From: Oscillospiraceae bacterium
GTDB taxonomy: Bacteria > Bacillota > Clostridia > Oscillospirales > Oscillospiraceae
DNA: 44,837 nt
Reading direction: 5' to 3'
Assembly: GCA_015067665.1 (NCBI GenBank)
Contig: SVLZ01000009.1
Location: 1-44,837 of the forward strand
Each line of letters starts with the position of its first letter. Within the stretch, counting starts at the first letter, position 1. Positions 16,702-24,236 of the stretch are shown here, piece by piece. The notes beneath the pieces are model-generated. The model saw nothing but the letters and a program-made list of their open reading frames with translations. It did not search any database and was not told the origin of the DNA. Both the position numbers and the translations under genes were made by a program.

Positions 16702-16760
16702 GTAGGGGACGGGTTTCCCGTCCCATGGGAGGCGAAACGCCTCCCCTACGGTGTTGTACG
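16702..16760 (+). repeat. Palindromic intergenic element A
   Basis: Outer arms GTAGGGG and CCCCTAC enclose two perfect hairpins, GGGACGGG-TTT-CCCGTCCC and GGGAGGCG-AAA-CGCCTCCC, giving a three-way-junction shape. The tail CCCTACGGTGTTGTACG (16744-16760) recurs exactly at 30935-30951 and with one change at 31039-31055. It lies between the divergent lysozyme and mnmA genes. Confidence 0.88.
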
Positions 16761-16792
16761 GGAGTGCAGAGCAGCCTTGCAAAATTCCCCAT

Positions 16793-16821
16793 TTGCTTTT
16801 TACGCACCTTTATGATAGACT
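16793..16821 (+). promoter_or_regulatory. Possible sigma-A promoter of mnmA
   Basis: TTGCTT (16793-16798), a 17-base spacer and TAGACT (16816-16821). The -10 is weak, but position and spacing suit mnmA. Confidence 0.5.
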
Positions 16822-16842
16822 AACTGAAAAGGAGGCGAGAGT

Positions 16843-17886
16843 ATGAAAAAAGTAATGGCCGCCCTTAGCGGCGGTGTGGATAGCTCTGTTGCAGTTTATT
16901 TGCTGCAAAATGCAGGCTGCGACTGCAGTGGTAGCATCATGACACTTCATGCCCCCGCACCCGAGAGCGTTTCCGATGCCAAGAGCATTGCAGATCGGCT
17001 GGGGATCCCGTTTTATGTGATGGATTGTCAGGATATGTTCCGTAAATACGTCATTGATGATTTCATTGCCGCCTATGAAAAAGGCGACACACCAAATCCC
17101 TGCATTGCCTGCAATCGTCATCTTAAATTTACCCATTTTTTGCGTGAGGCCGAAAAGTTTGGCTGCGAAGGAATTGCTACCGGGCATTATGCCCGAATCC
17201 GGAAAGACGAAAATACGGGACGGTATCTGCTGCTCCGGGCGATGGATCACACAAAAGATCAAAGCTATTTTCTCTATATGCTGACACAAGACCAGCTTTC
17301 CCGTGTGCGCTTCCCTCTCGGTGAACTGACGAAAACAGAGGTTCGGCAAATTGCAGAAGAAAACGGTTTTATAAACGCAAACCGAAAGGACAGTCAGGAC
17401 ATCTGCTTTGTACCGGACGGCGATTATGTAGCCTTTATGGAGCAATATAAGGGTGTACCTTATGCCTGCGGTGCGTTCTTGGATTTGAACGGCAACCGGG
17501 TTGGAACCCACAAAGGCGCCGTCGGCTATACCATCGGACAGCGCAAGGGCTTAGGACTTGCTATGGGTGCACCGGTCTATGTCTGTGATAAGGATATGGA
17601 AAACAACACGGTGACGGTAGGTCCTGAGGAAGCTTTATTTTCCACTACGCTCATTGCAGAAAACTGCAACTGGTTCCCATTTGATGCATTGACCGAGCCG
17701 ATTTTCGTCACTGCAAAAGCCCGCTATCGCCACAAGGAACAGCCCGCAACTGTCTCTCCCCTACCGAATGGCCGTGTGGAAGTGTCCTTTCGCACACCTC
17801 AGCGAGCGCTGACCACCGGACAAGCCGTGGTCTTTTATGACGGTGAAACCGTCATTGGCGGCGGCACTATATGTAAAATAAAATGA
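16843..17886 (+). CDS. mnmA: tRNA-specific 2-thiouridylase MnmA
   Basis: 347 residues. MnmA adenylates and then thiolates uridine 34 in the anticodons of Lys, Glu and Gln tRNAs. Seen: PP-loop SGGVDSS at 9-15, NPCIACN at 85-91 (catalytic cysteine C90), and the persulfide cysteine C188 in SQDICF; the C-terminal beta-barrel follows GYTIGQRKGLG. Start: ATG after AAAAGGAGG. It stands alone on the plus strand; a cysteine desulfurase partner, commonly adjacent, is absent here. The stop codon lies within its terminator stem. Confidence 0.97.
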   Translation: MKKVMAALSGGVDSSVAVYLLQNAGCDCSGSIMTLHAPAPESVSDAKSIADRLGIPFYVMDCQDMFRKYVIDDFIAAYEKGDTPNPCIACNRHLKFTHFLREAEKFGCEGIATGHYARIRKDENTGRYLLLRAMDHTKDQSYFLYMLTQDQLSRVRFPLGELTKTEVRQIAEENGFINANRKDSQDICFVPDGDYVAFMEQYKGVPYACGAFLDLNGNRVGTHKGAVGYTIGQRKGLGLAMGAPVYVCDKDMENNTVTVGPEEALFSTTLIAENCNWFPFDALTEPIFVTAKARYRHKEQPATVSPLPNGRVEVSFRTPQRALTTGQAVVFYDGETVIGGGTICKIK

Positions 17887-17915
17887 GCATCGCTTATACG
17901 ATGCTCATTTTATTT
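17880..17915. terminator. Bidirectional terminator between mnmA and the pseudouridine synthase gene
   Basis: A 13-bp perfect stem, AAAATGAGCATCG / CGATGCTCATTTT with a six-base loop, has T-rich flanks on both strands. It overlaps the mnmA stop and the 3' end of the opposite gene. Confidence 0.92.
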
Positions 17916-18873
17916 TCGTATTGGGAAAATACTCTTCTGCAAATTCCACCTTGTCTACTTGGAAGGTCTTACCATCCAAATAAGAGAGGATGCCTGCATC
18001 TGTGGAAAACTGAAAAGTCAGTTTGTAAGAGTAAAGTGCCTGAAAATTCCGGTCATAATTCTTATTCAGCTTACCGTATTTACCGTCACCTAAAAGAGGG
18101 TGACCCGCGTGGGCAAACTGCGCGCGGATCTGATGGGTGCGGCCGGTAATCAGCGCACATTCCACAAGAGAAAGGCCCTGATTGGACGCAATTACCTGAT
18201 AGTTCGTTTGGCAGGATTTGGCGCCGGTTTGCGGTACATCCGTAACAAATACCCTATTTTTCTTGGCATCCTTGAATAGATAACCTTTAAGACTTCCCTT
18301 TGTGGGTTTCGGCGTACCCTCCACAATGGCAAGATAGCGCTTATCCATCTCACGGTCCTTGATCTTTTGGTTAATAATGCGGAGCGTCTCTGCGTTCTTT
18401 GCAGCGATTACGATACCGCCGGTATTGCGATCAATGCGGTTACAAAGGGCCGGCACAAATGCATTCTCGCCCCGCGGACTCCACTCTCGCTTTTGATACA
18501 GATATGCCTGAATATGGTCAATAAGGGTTCTGCCGTACTCTGCACCGTCGTGGGGATGGACAGCAAGACCGGGACGCTTATCTACAAGGATGATATTCTC
18601 ATCTTCATAGACCACCGTCAGCTTTGGGGTGGCTACTGTAAGATAGGCATTATCCTCCCGGGGCTTATCAAAAAATTCATCGTTAATATAGAGCTGAAGC
18701 ACATCCCCTTCTTGCAGTCTTTGATCCCGTTCGGCACGGGTGCCGTTACATTTGATCCGCTTGATGCGGATATATTTTTGGGCAAGGGACGCTGGCAACA
18801 GCGGCACCGCCTTTGCAAGAAAGCGGTCCAAGCGCTGATTCGCATCATTTGCGCCGATAGTCAGTTCTTTCAT
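17905..18873 (-). CDS. RluA-family 23S rRNA pseudouridine synthase (RluC-like)
   Basis: 322 residues. An N-terminal S4 RNA-binding domain (about 12-60) precedes a pseudouridine synthase domain whose catalytic motif reads NRIDRNTGG, with D148 as the nucleophile (R-x-D instead of the usual R-L-D). GRTHQIRAQFAHAGHPLLGD is the typical second motif. The family converts specific uridines in large-subunit rRNA to pseudouridine; the exact site cannot be told from sequence alone. The ATG overlaps the hprK stop in ATGA, so the two are translationally coupled. Confidence 0.92.
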   Translation of the reverse strand: MKELTIGANDANQRLDRFLAKAVPLLPASLAQKYIRIKRIKCNGTRAERDQRLQEGDVLQLYINDEFFDKPREDNAYLTVATPKLTVVYEDENIILVDKRPGLAVHPHDGAEYGRTLIDHIQAYLYQKREWSPRGENAFVPALCNRIDRNTGGIVIAAKNAETLRIINQKIKDREMDKRYLAIVEGTPKPTKGSLKGYLFKDAKKNRVFVTDVPQTGAKSCQTNYQVIASNQGLSLVECALITGRTHQIRAQFAHAGHPLLGDGKYGKLNKNYDRNFQALYSYKLTFQFSTDAGILSYLDGKTFQVDKVEFAEEYFPNTKIK

Positions 18874-19820
18874 TTTGCCATATTTTCCTTTTTCTTCTGT
18901 GCATGGCGGTCTGCACGTTCCGTAAACTCTAGCGCAGGATTGTAGCCCATTTTCCGTTGGCGGTTATTCATAGCCGCCACTTCCAAAATCACCGCAAGGT
19001 TACGGCCCGGGGTGACAGGAATGGTATTGACCGGGATTCGGACACCCAGTATTTCCTCAAACTGCTCCTCTACGCCCAGCCGGTCATAGTTATGACCTTT
19101 CTCCCAAGGCACGATGCGCACAATGAGGTTAATCTCATTTTCCGCCTTAACTGCGCCCATACCAAAGAGATTCGCCACGTTAACAATGCCGATGCCACGC
19201 AGCTCCACGTAGTTGCGGATCAGGTCGGGAGCGCTGCCAACAACGGCGCTGTTGGAAATCTTGTGGATCTCCACCGCATCATCTGCGATCAGCCGATGGC
19301 CGCGCTTTAATAGCTCCACAGCGGTCTCGCTCTTACCGATGCCGCTGTCACCAACGAGTAGTATGCCCTCGCCATAGACCTCCACAAGAACACCGTGCAT
19401 AGAGGTATAAGGTGCCAGTGCTGCCTTTAAGTAAGCAATGATGGCAGACACAACGGTACTTGTCGCTTCCTTTGTAGAAAGGATCGTCACATTATGCTTT
19501 TTTGCCATTTCCATACATATAGGATCTATGGCAATGCCACGGGCAACCAGCAGCGCCGGGAATTTATATCCAAAAAGCCGGTCAAAGGTCTTTACCTTCT
19601 CTTCCTGCGTAAGACGCTCAATATAGCTGGCTTCCACATTACCAAGCACCTGCAGGCGCATAGGCTCAAAGTGATCAAAATAGCCTGCAATCTGTAAGCC
19701 CGGACGGGATACATCCTCCACGGTCAGACGGATCTTGTCATAATCTGTAGATGCAAAAACCACATCCAGCTGGAAATCATTGACGAGAGTGTCAAGCAGT
19801 ACACTGTGCATAGCGATCAT
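18870..19820 (-). CDS. hprK: HPr kinase/phosphorylase
   Basis: 316 residues, normal length. It phosphorylates and dephosphorylates Ser46 of HPr (and Crh), the sensor step of carbon catabolite repression in Gram-positives. Seen: MHGVLVEVYG near 141-150, Walker A GDSGIGKSE at 157-165, the family signature ELRGIGIVN at 206-214 and PVTPGRN at 268-274, the C-terminal loop for the phosphorylase reaction. HPr itself is not in the window. It heads a two-gene operon with the pseudouridine synthase. Confidence 0.97.
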   Translation of the reverse strand: MIAMHSVLLDTLVNDFQLDVVFASTDYDKIRLTVEDVSRPGLQIAGYFDHFEPMRLQVLGNVEASYIERLTQEEKVKTFDRLFGYKFPALLVARGIAIDPICMEMAKKHNVTILSTKEATSTVVSAIIAYLKAALAPYTSMHGVLVEVYGEGILLVGDSGIGKSETAVELLKRGHRLIADDAVEIHKISNSAVVGSAPDLIRNYVELRGIGIVNVANLFGMGAVKAENEINLIVRIVPWEKGHNYDRLGVEEQFEEILGVRIPVNTIPVTPGRNLAVILEVAAMNNRQRKMGYNPALEFTERADRHAQKKKENMAK

Positions 19821-19850
19821 ATTTTCACGCTCCCTGATGGATTTGCGTCT

Positions 19851-19879
19851 ATTATACCTATAACAGACCGGAATAGCAA
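19851..19879 (-). promoter_or_regulatory. Sigma-A promoter of hprK
   Basis: TTGCTA (19874-19879) and TATAAT (19851-19856) on the minus strand, 17-base spacer. It lies back to back with the rpmB promoter. Confidence 0.83.
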
Positions 19880-19918
19880 TATTTTTTTGAAAAAGTCAAA
19901 ATTTTTTCTAAAAAGTAC

Positions 19919-19947
19919 TTGCTTTTTTTGTAAATCTTTGTTATCAT
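19919..19947 (+). promoter_or_regulatory. Sigma-A promoter of rpmB
   Basis: TTGCTT (19919-19924), 17 bases, TATCAT (19942-19947). The leader contains a small hairpin, CGACT/AGTCG at 19955-19969, of unknown significance. Confidence 0.72.
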
Positions 19948-20006
19948 ACTGGGGCGACTGCGTAAGTCGTCTTAAATTGTGTTTTAGCGGATAGGAGGTG
20001 CAACGT

Positions 20007-20195
20007 ATGGCAAAGTGTGATTATTGTGGCAAGGGCGTTACTTTCGGTATCAAGGTTTCTCACTCTCACAGACGGTCCAACCGTGCTTGGAAGCCCAATG
20101 TAAAGCGGGTCAAGGCCATTGTCAACGGTACTCCGTGCCACGTGTATGCTTGTACCAGATGCCTCCGTTCCAATAAGGTCGAACGGGCCATTTGA
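20007..20195 (+). CDS. rpmB: 50S ribosomal protein L28
   Basis: 62 residues beginning MAKCDYCGKG. The ATG at 20007 is chosen because AGGAGG at 19993-19998 sits at ideal distance; an in-frame GTG at 19998 would overlap that site. L28 is a large-subunit protein. Paired CxxC motifs (CDYC near the start, CTRC near the end) mark the zinc-binding C+ form, which some bacteria replace with a cysteine-free paralogue under zinc limitation. Single gene with its own promoter and terminator. Confidence 0.97.
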   Translation: MAKCDYCGKGVTFGIKVSHSHRRSNRAWKPNVKRVKAIVNGTPCHVYACTRCLRSNKVERAI

Positions 20196-20205
20196 TCGCA
20201 TACGG

Positions 20206-20240
20206 AAAAAAGGTGTCGCTTTCGCGGCACCTTTCTTTTT
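20206..20240 (+). terminator. rpmB terminator
   Basis: Stem AGGTGTCGC/GCGGCACCT (one G-U pair), TTTC loop, then TTCTTTTT. Confidence 0.92.
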
Positions 20241-20245
20241 GCATA

Positions 20246-20277
20246 AAGAAACAGGAGGGTCTCCCCTCCTGTTTTTT
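20246..20277. terminator. gpsA terminator, usable in both directions
   Basis: A 9-bp stem ACAGGAGGG/CCCTCCTGT with a four-base loop, TTTCTTT after it on the minus strand and TTTTTT on the plus strand. Its right arm runs up to the gpsA stop. Confidence 0.9.
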
Positions 20278-21268
20278 AATGCTCGTAAAGGGCTTCGGTG
20301 GTGACGGGGCGGGCAAGCATTTCGATCAGTTCCTGTCTTGCATCGCCGCCCGCGTACAGCACATTATAAGCCGCTACGCAAATAGGCATATCCACACCAT
20401 AGGCATTGGCCAGCTCCCAAGCGGATTTTGCCGCATAGTAGCCTTCTACCACCGCACCTACCTGTGCCATAGCATCCTGTGCCTTTAAGCCTTGGCCTAC
20501 GAGAATACCGGCTCGGCGGTTTCTGGAGTGCATAGAGGTACAGGTAACGATCAAATCACCAATACCTGCAAGGCCGAAGAAGGTCTCTGTTCTGCCTCCC
20601 ATTGCAGTACCCAGTCGGGCGATCTCAGCCATACCGCGGGTCATAAGGAGCGCCTTGGTATTATCTCCGTAGCCAAGGCCATCCGCTACACCCGCGCAAA
20701 GTGCAATAATATTCTTCAGGGCACCGCCGAGCTCTGCTCCCACAATGTCATCACTTACGTAGATACGGAATACATCGTTGCAGAACGCCTTTTGGACAAA
20801 CTCCGCTTTTGCGCGACTCGGGCAGGCAGCAAGACAGCCGGTAGGCATTTCTCTGCCCACCTCTTCTGCGTGACTGGGGCCGGTCAGCGCCACAACTGTG
20901 TGGCCAGTCTCCTCCTCAACGATTTGGCTCATACGAAGCATCGTACCGGATTCAACACCTTTGACCACAGAAACAACCACCGCATCCTGCCGAAGATAGG
21001 GAGCGATCATACGGCTACTGCTGCGAACGAAGACGGAGGACGTGGCAATTACCACAAGATCACAGTCCTGCACACAGTCCGCTTCCGCAGAGGTTTGCAG
21101 ATTTGTATGCAGCGGCACACCCTCTAACATCGGGTTTATACCCGCTTCACGTATGTTGCGCGCAAGTGCAGCATCGTGACACCAAAGGACGGTATCAAAA
21201 CCATTTTTACAAAGACAATTTGCCAGTGCAGTGCCCCAAGCACCGCACCCAATCACTGCAGCTTTCAT
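20276..21268 (-). CDS. gpsA: Glycerol-3-phosphate dehydrogenase [NAD(P)+]
   Basis: 330 residues. It reduces dihydroxyacetone phosphate to sn-glycerol 3-phosphate, the phospholipid backbone. Seen: Rossmann motif GCGAWGTALA at 8-17, VVSVVKGVE, TGPSHAEEV, the catalytic lysine in GGALKNIIAL, and the GLAGIGDLIVTCTS signature. The ATG overlaps the plsY stop (ATGA), and AAGGAG inside the end of plsY serves as its ribosome binding site. Its product is the substrate of plsY. Confidence 0.97.
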   Translation of the reverse strand: MKAAVIGCGAWGTALANCLCKNGFDTVLWCHDAALARNIREAGINPMLEGVPLHTNLQTSAEADCVQDCDLVVIATSSVFVRSSSRMIAPYLRQDAVVVSVVKGVESGTMLRMSQIVEEETGHTVVALTGPSHAEEVGREMPTGCLAACPSRAKAEFVQKAFCNDVFRIYVSDDIVGAELGGALKNIIALCAGVADGLGYGDNTKALLMTRGMAEIARLGTAMGGRTETFFGLAGIGDLIVTCTSMHSRNRRAGILVGQGLKAQDAMAQVGAVVEGYYAAKSAWELANAYGVDMPICVAAYNVLYAGGDARQELIEMLARPVTTEALYEH

Positions 21269-21891
21269 TGCTTTTTCTCCTTAGATCCTAAAGAAAATTT
21301 ACGCTCTGTTCCACTTAGCAAACGCTTAATGTTCTCTCTATGCATCCAGATGGCAAATATAGCAATGATCGCCACACCGATCTGTAAGGAAGGGTTTCCC
21401 CGGTAACGCAGCACAAAGCCGATACCAAAAGAGGCAGAGACCAATATAGAGCTGAGAGAAACATATCTTGTAATAAAGAAGCAGGCAAAGAAGATCACGA
21501 CAAGTACCGCAAACACACGCCAGTCCAGCACGGCTGCGATCGTAGCGCCACAAACAATACCCTTGCCGCCCTTAAAGCCGAAGAGGGCGGGAAAATCGTG
21601 GCCAAGACTTACCGCCAGCGCACCCAGAACTTTTCCTTCTGCAGTAAGTCCGTAGGGCGCAAGCAGGGCACCGCCCAAAAGGCAGGCAGCCACCGTCTTA
21701 CCTACATCCAGTAAAATAACGAAGATCGCCTTTCCCGTGCCAAAATTCCGGACGAAATTGGTAAGACCGGCATTGCCGCTTCCCTTTTTACGCACATCCT
21801 CGTGGGCAAAATACCGGGCGGTAAAGATGGCACCGTTGAGATTACCGAGCAGGTAACCGACTACCGCTGTGATAATAAATGCCAAAAGCAT
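21265..21891 (-). CDS. plsY: Acyl-phosphate:glycerol-3-phosphate acyltransferase
   Basis: This 208-residue integral membrane enzyme makes lysophosphatidic acid from acyl-phosphate and glycerol 3-phosphate. The three family motifs are present: GSGNAGLTNFVRNFG (usually GATN), LGHDFPALFGFKGGKG, and NIKRLLSGTERK near the C-terminus; about five hydrophobic helices separate them. It starts three bases after the der stop; the AAGGAGGAG encoding the last der residues is its ribosome binding site. Acting with gpsA, it performs two successive steps of phospholipid synthesis. Confidence 0.96.
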   Translation of the reverse strand: MLLAFIITAVVGYLLGNLNGAIFTARYFAHEDVRKKGSGNAGLTNFVRNFGTGKAIFVILLDVGKTVAACLLGGALLAPYGLTAEGKVLGALAVSLGHDFPALFGFKGGKGIVCGATIAAVLDWRVFAVLVVIFFACFFITRYVSLSSILVSASFGIGFVLRYRGNPSLQIGVAIIAIFAIWMHRENIKRLLSGTERKFSLGSKEKKQ

Positions 21892-21893
21892 TT

Positions 21894-23225
21894 TTACTCC
21901 TCCTTATCACCCTTTTGCCGGATGGTGATCCGCACGGGTGTACCTTCCAGTCCGAAGACCTCCCGGATCTGGTTTTCCAAATATCTTTGATAGGAGAAAT
22001 GGAACAGCCGGGCATCGTTACAGAAAATAACGAAATGGGGGGGCTTGGTGCTGGCTTGGGTCATATAGTAGATCTTCAGCCGGCGGCCCTTATCCGTAGG
22101 GGGCTGCACACGGGCAGTGGCATCGGCCAGAACGCTGTTGAGCGCGCCTGTGGTTATACGGCTGGTGTTCTGCTTGTGTACATCCTGAATGACACTAAAG
22201 AGCCTGTCCACCCGCTGACCGGTCAGCGCAGAAAGGAACACAACAGGCGCGTAGGTCATATAGCTAAGACCGTCCCGGACTGCAGCTTCCTTGTCCCGCA
22301 TCGTGTTGGTCTCCTTGTCCTCTACTGCGTCCCACTTATTGACCACGATAATAGCGGCTTTGCCCGCTTCGTGGACGAGGCCGGCGATTTTGGTGTCCTG
22401 CTCGGTGACACCGTCGTTGGCATCGATGAGAATCAAGCATACGTCTGCCCGTTCAATGGCGTTGATGGTACGCATATTAGAGAATTTCTCAATGGCGTCG
22501 TCCACCTTACTCTTGCGGCGCATACCTGCCGTGTCGATAAAGCAGTACTTACCGGTCTCATTTTCAAAATCGCTGTCGATGGCATCCCGGGTCGTACCGG
22601 CAATATTGGAGACGATGACACGCTCCTCGCCCAGGATACGGTTTAAGAGGCTGGACTTGCCCACATTGGGCTTGCCCACGATAGCAACCTTGATGGTGTC
22701 GCTCTCTTCCTCTTCCCACTGGAAGTCACCGAACTGCTCCAGGCACCAGTCCAAAAGGTCGCCTGTGCCGTGACCGTGAATAGCAGAAACTTCAAAAAGA
22801 TCTCCGATACCCAGCGAGTAAAATTCGTACACATCCGGGTTTACCGGGCCGACGGAGTCACACTTGTTAACTGCCAACGCTACCGGCTTGCCACATTTAC
22901 GCAGCATTGTTGCCACATCCACATCAGCAGCAGTCATACCGGTACGGACATCCACCACCATAATGATGCAGTCTGCTAATTCGATACCGATCTCCGCCTG
23001 ACGGCGCATAAATTTCAGCATATCACTGTCTGTACCCGGTTCAATACCACCGGTGTCTACCAGCGCGAAGGTCTTATTGCACCATTCGCAGTCGCCATAG
23101 ATGCGGTCACGGGTGACACCGGGCGTATCCTCTACAATAGAGGTCCTGCGACCGGTCAGCTTATTAAAGAGCATAGACTTGCCCACATTGGGGCGGCCAA
23201 CAATGGCCACCAAAGGCTTTGCCAT
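21894..23225 (-). CDS. der: Ribosome biogenesis GTPase Der (EngA)
   Basis: 443 residues with two tandem GTPase domains, each with GRPNVGKS or GKPNVGKS (near residues 10 and 180), DTPG or DTAG, and NKCD or NKWD, followed by the C-terminal KH-like domain. Der helps 50S subunit maturation and is essential in most bacteria. Start: the ATG at 23225 (MAKPLVAIVG) lies eight bases after AAAGGAG; an upstream in-frame GTG at 23234 overlaps that site and is rejected. First gene of der-plsY-gpsA. Confidence 0.97.
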   Translation of the reverse strand: MAKPLVAIVGRPNVGKSMLFNKLTGRRTSIVEDTPGVTRDRIYGDCEWCNKTFALVDTGGIEPGTDSDMLKFMRRQAEIGIELADCIIMVVDVRTGMTAADVDVATMLRKCGKPVALAVNKCDSVGPVNPDVYEFYSLGIGDLFEVSAIHGHGTGDLLDWCLEQFGDFQWEEEESDTIKVAIVGKPNVGKSSLLNRILGEERVIVSNIAGTTRDAIDSDFENETGKYCFIDTAGMRRKSKVDDAIEKFSNMRTINAIERADVCLILIDANDGVTEQDTKIAGLVHEAGKAAIIVVNKWDAVEDKETNTMRDKEAAVRDGLSYMTYAPVVFLSALTGQRVDRLFSVIQDVHKQNTSRITTGALNSVLADATARVQPPTDKGRRLKIYYMTQASTKPPHFVIFCNDARLFHFSYQRYLENQIREVFGLEGTPVRITIRQKGDKEE

Positions 23226-23262
23226 AGCCGTCACTCCTTTCTTTCAAAAACGCATTTCCCAT

Positions 23263-23291
23263 ATTATGCCACATATTTAGAATTAAATCAA
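23263..23291 (-). promoter_or_regulatory. Sigma-A promoter of der-plsY-gpsA
   Basis: TTGATT (23286-23291), 17 bases, CATAAT (23263-23268) on the minus strand, immediately beyond the rpmF terminator. Confidence 0.72.
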
Positions 23292-23302
23292 TGGCGAAAT
23301 TG

Positions 23303-23333
23303 TAAAGAAAAAAGGGAGGAAAACTCCTCCCTT
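23303..23333 (-). terminator. rpmF terminator
   Basis: Perfect 9-bp stem AAGGGAGGA/TCCTCCCTT, four-base loop, then TTTTC on the minus strand. Confidence 0.92.
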
Positions 23334-23345
23334 GATTTTCTCGCC

Positions 23346-23531
23346 TTAGTCAGCCTTGGCAGCCAGGACCTGACGGCCATTGTAGTTACCGCAAGCCTTG
23401 CAAGCCCGATGGGGCATGACAGGCTCACCGCACTTGGGGCATACAGCAACGCTGGGAGCGGAGAGCTTCCAGTTGGAGCCACGACGCTTATCGCGACGAG
23501 CGCTAGACACTTTACACTTAGGAACAGCCAT
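23346..23531 (-). CDS. rpmF: 50S ribosomal protein L32
   Basis: 61 residues beginning MAVPKCKVSSARRDKRR, the L32 signature. CPKCGEPVMPHRACKAC supplies four cysteines for a zinc ribbon. The start at 23531 follows AAGGAGG by eight bases; a longer in-frame extension upstream (to 23552) would swallow the binding site. Downstream of yceD by 42 bases, the conserved yceD-rpmF pair. Confidence 0.97.
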   Translation of the reverse strand: MAVPKCKVSSARRDKRRGSNWKLSAPSVAVCPKCGEPVMPHRACKACGNYNGRQVLAAKAD

Positions 23532-23573
23532 GGTTGACACCTCCTTGGTCAAATCTGCTTGGGCAGCATCATT

Positions 23574-24077
23574 TTATTCTTTATCGAGAAGCTGCCGCAG
23601 GGCAGCAAAACGGGGATCAGGCTCCTTCTGACAACAGCACGGACCGTCGTTCAGATTTTTACCGCAACGGCAGCAGAGGCCTTTGCAATCTTCACTACAC
23701 AAAAGCTTCGGATCCATATTCAGCACGAATACTGTACGGACGATGTCTTCTAAGTCGGCGCAATCGCCATCAAGGAGAAATACCCATTCGTCTTCGTTTC
23801 CGTCATCGGCAAGCTCTGTTACCAGTACCACATTAAGAACCATATCTTCATCACGGGTAAATTCTTCCGCACAGCGGTCGCAGACACCGTGGATCGTGGT
23901 TTTGATACTGCCTGACATTTCGAGAACACCGGCCATATTTCGGACAGTACCCTCTGCCAGGACCGGCTCAGTTACCGGGTAGCAGTTGCCATATTTCAGG
24001 TCGCTCAGATCTACAACCGTCGAGAAAGATACGCTCTCGCCGGGACAGTTGATGATCTTTCCAAGTTCCAGCAGCAT
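23574..24077 (-). CDS. yceD: YceD/DUF177-family protein with cysteine-rich C-terminus
   Basis: 167 residues from the ATG at 24077, chosen because GAGGAGG lies eight bases upstream; a longer frame to 24137 would overlap the promoter. Family features: the central GVCDRCAEEF CxxC segment and the C-terminal CKGLCCRCGKNLNDGPC. Two cysteine clusters (CSEDC, CCRC) may bind zinc. The family is almost always next to rpmF and, in the plant and E. coli versions, is linked to 23S rRNA processing; the biochemical role is not fully defined. Confidence 0.92.
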   Translation of the reverse strand: MLLELGKIINCPGESVSFSTVVDLSDLKYGNCYPVTEPVLAEGTVRNMAGVLEMSGSIKTTIHGVCDRCAEEFTRDEDMVLNVVLVTELADDGNEDEWVFLLDGDCADLEDIVRTVFVLNMDPKLLCSEDCKGLCCRCGKNLNDGPCCCQKEPDPRFAALRQLLDKE

Positions 24078-24108
24078 ATTTTTTGCCTCCTCGCAGTCGT
24101 ACCTTGCT

Positions 24109-24137
24109 ATTATAACGGCTATCTCCCAATTTGTCAA
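24109..24137 (-). promoter_or_regulatory. Sigma-A promoter of yceD-rpmF
   Basis: Perfect TTGACA (24132-24137), 17-base spacer, perfect TATAAT (24109-24114) on the minus strand. Confidence 0.9.
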
Positions 24138-24174
24138 ACATTATTTTATGAAAAATAAGGGAATTTCTTTCGAG

Positions 24175-24203
24175 GTCTATTTCCCTGCTTTCTTTCATAT
24201 TCT
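24175..24203 (+). promoter_or_regulatory. Candidate sigma-E (sporulation) promoter of spoIVA
   Basis: GTCTATT (24175-24181), 14 bases, CATATTCT (24196-24203). This resembles the mother-cell sigma-E pattern (kmATATT, about 14, CATACAnT), with mismatches in both boxes. spoIVA is sigma-E controlled in Bacillus, which raises the prior. Confidence 0.4.
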
Positions 24204-24236
24204 TTCGTAGAACGTGGCAAGTAAGGAGGCTGGCTT

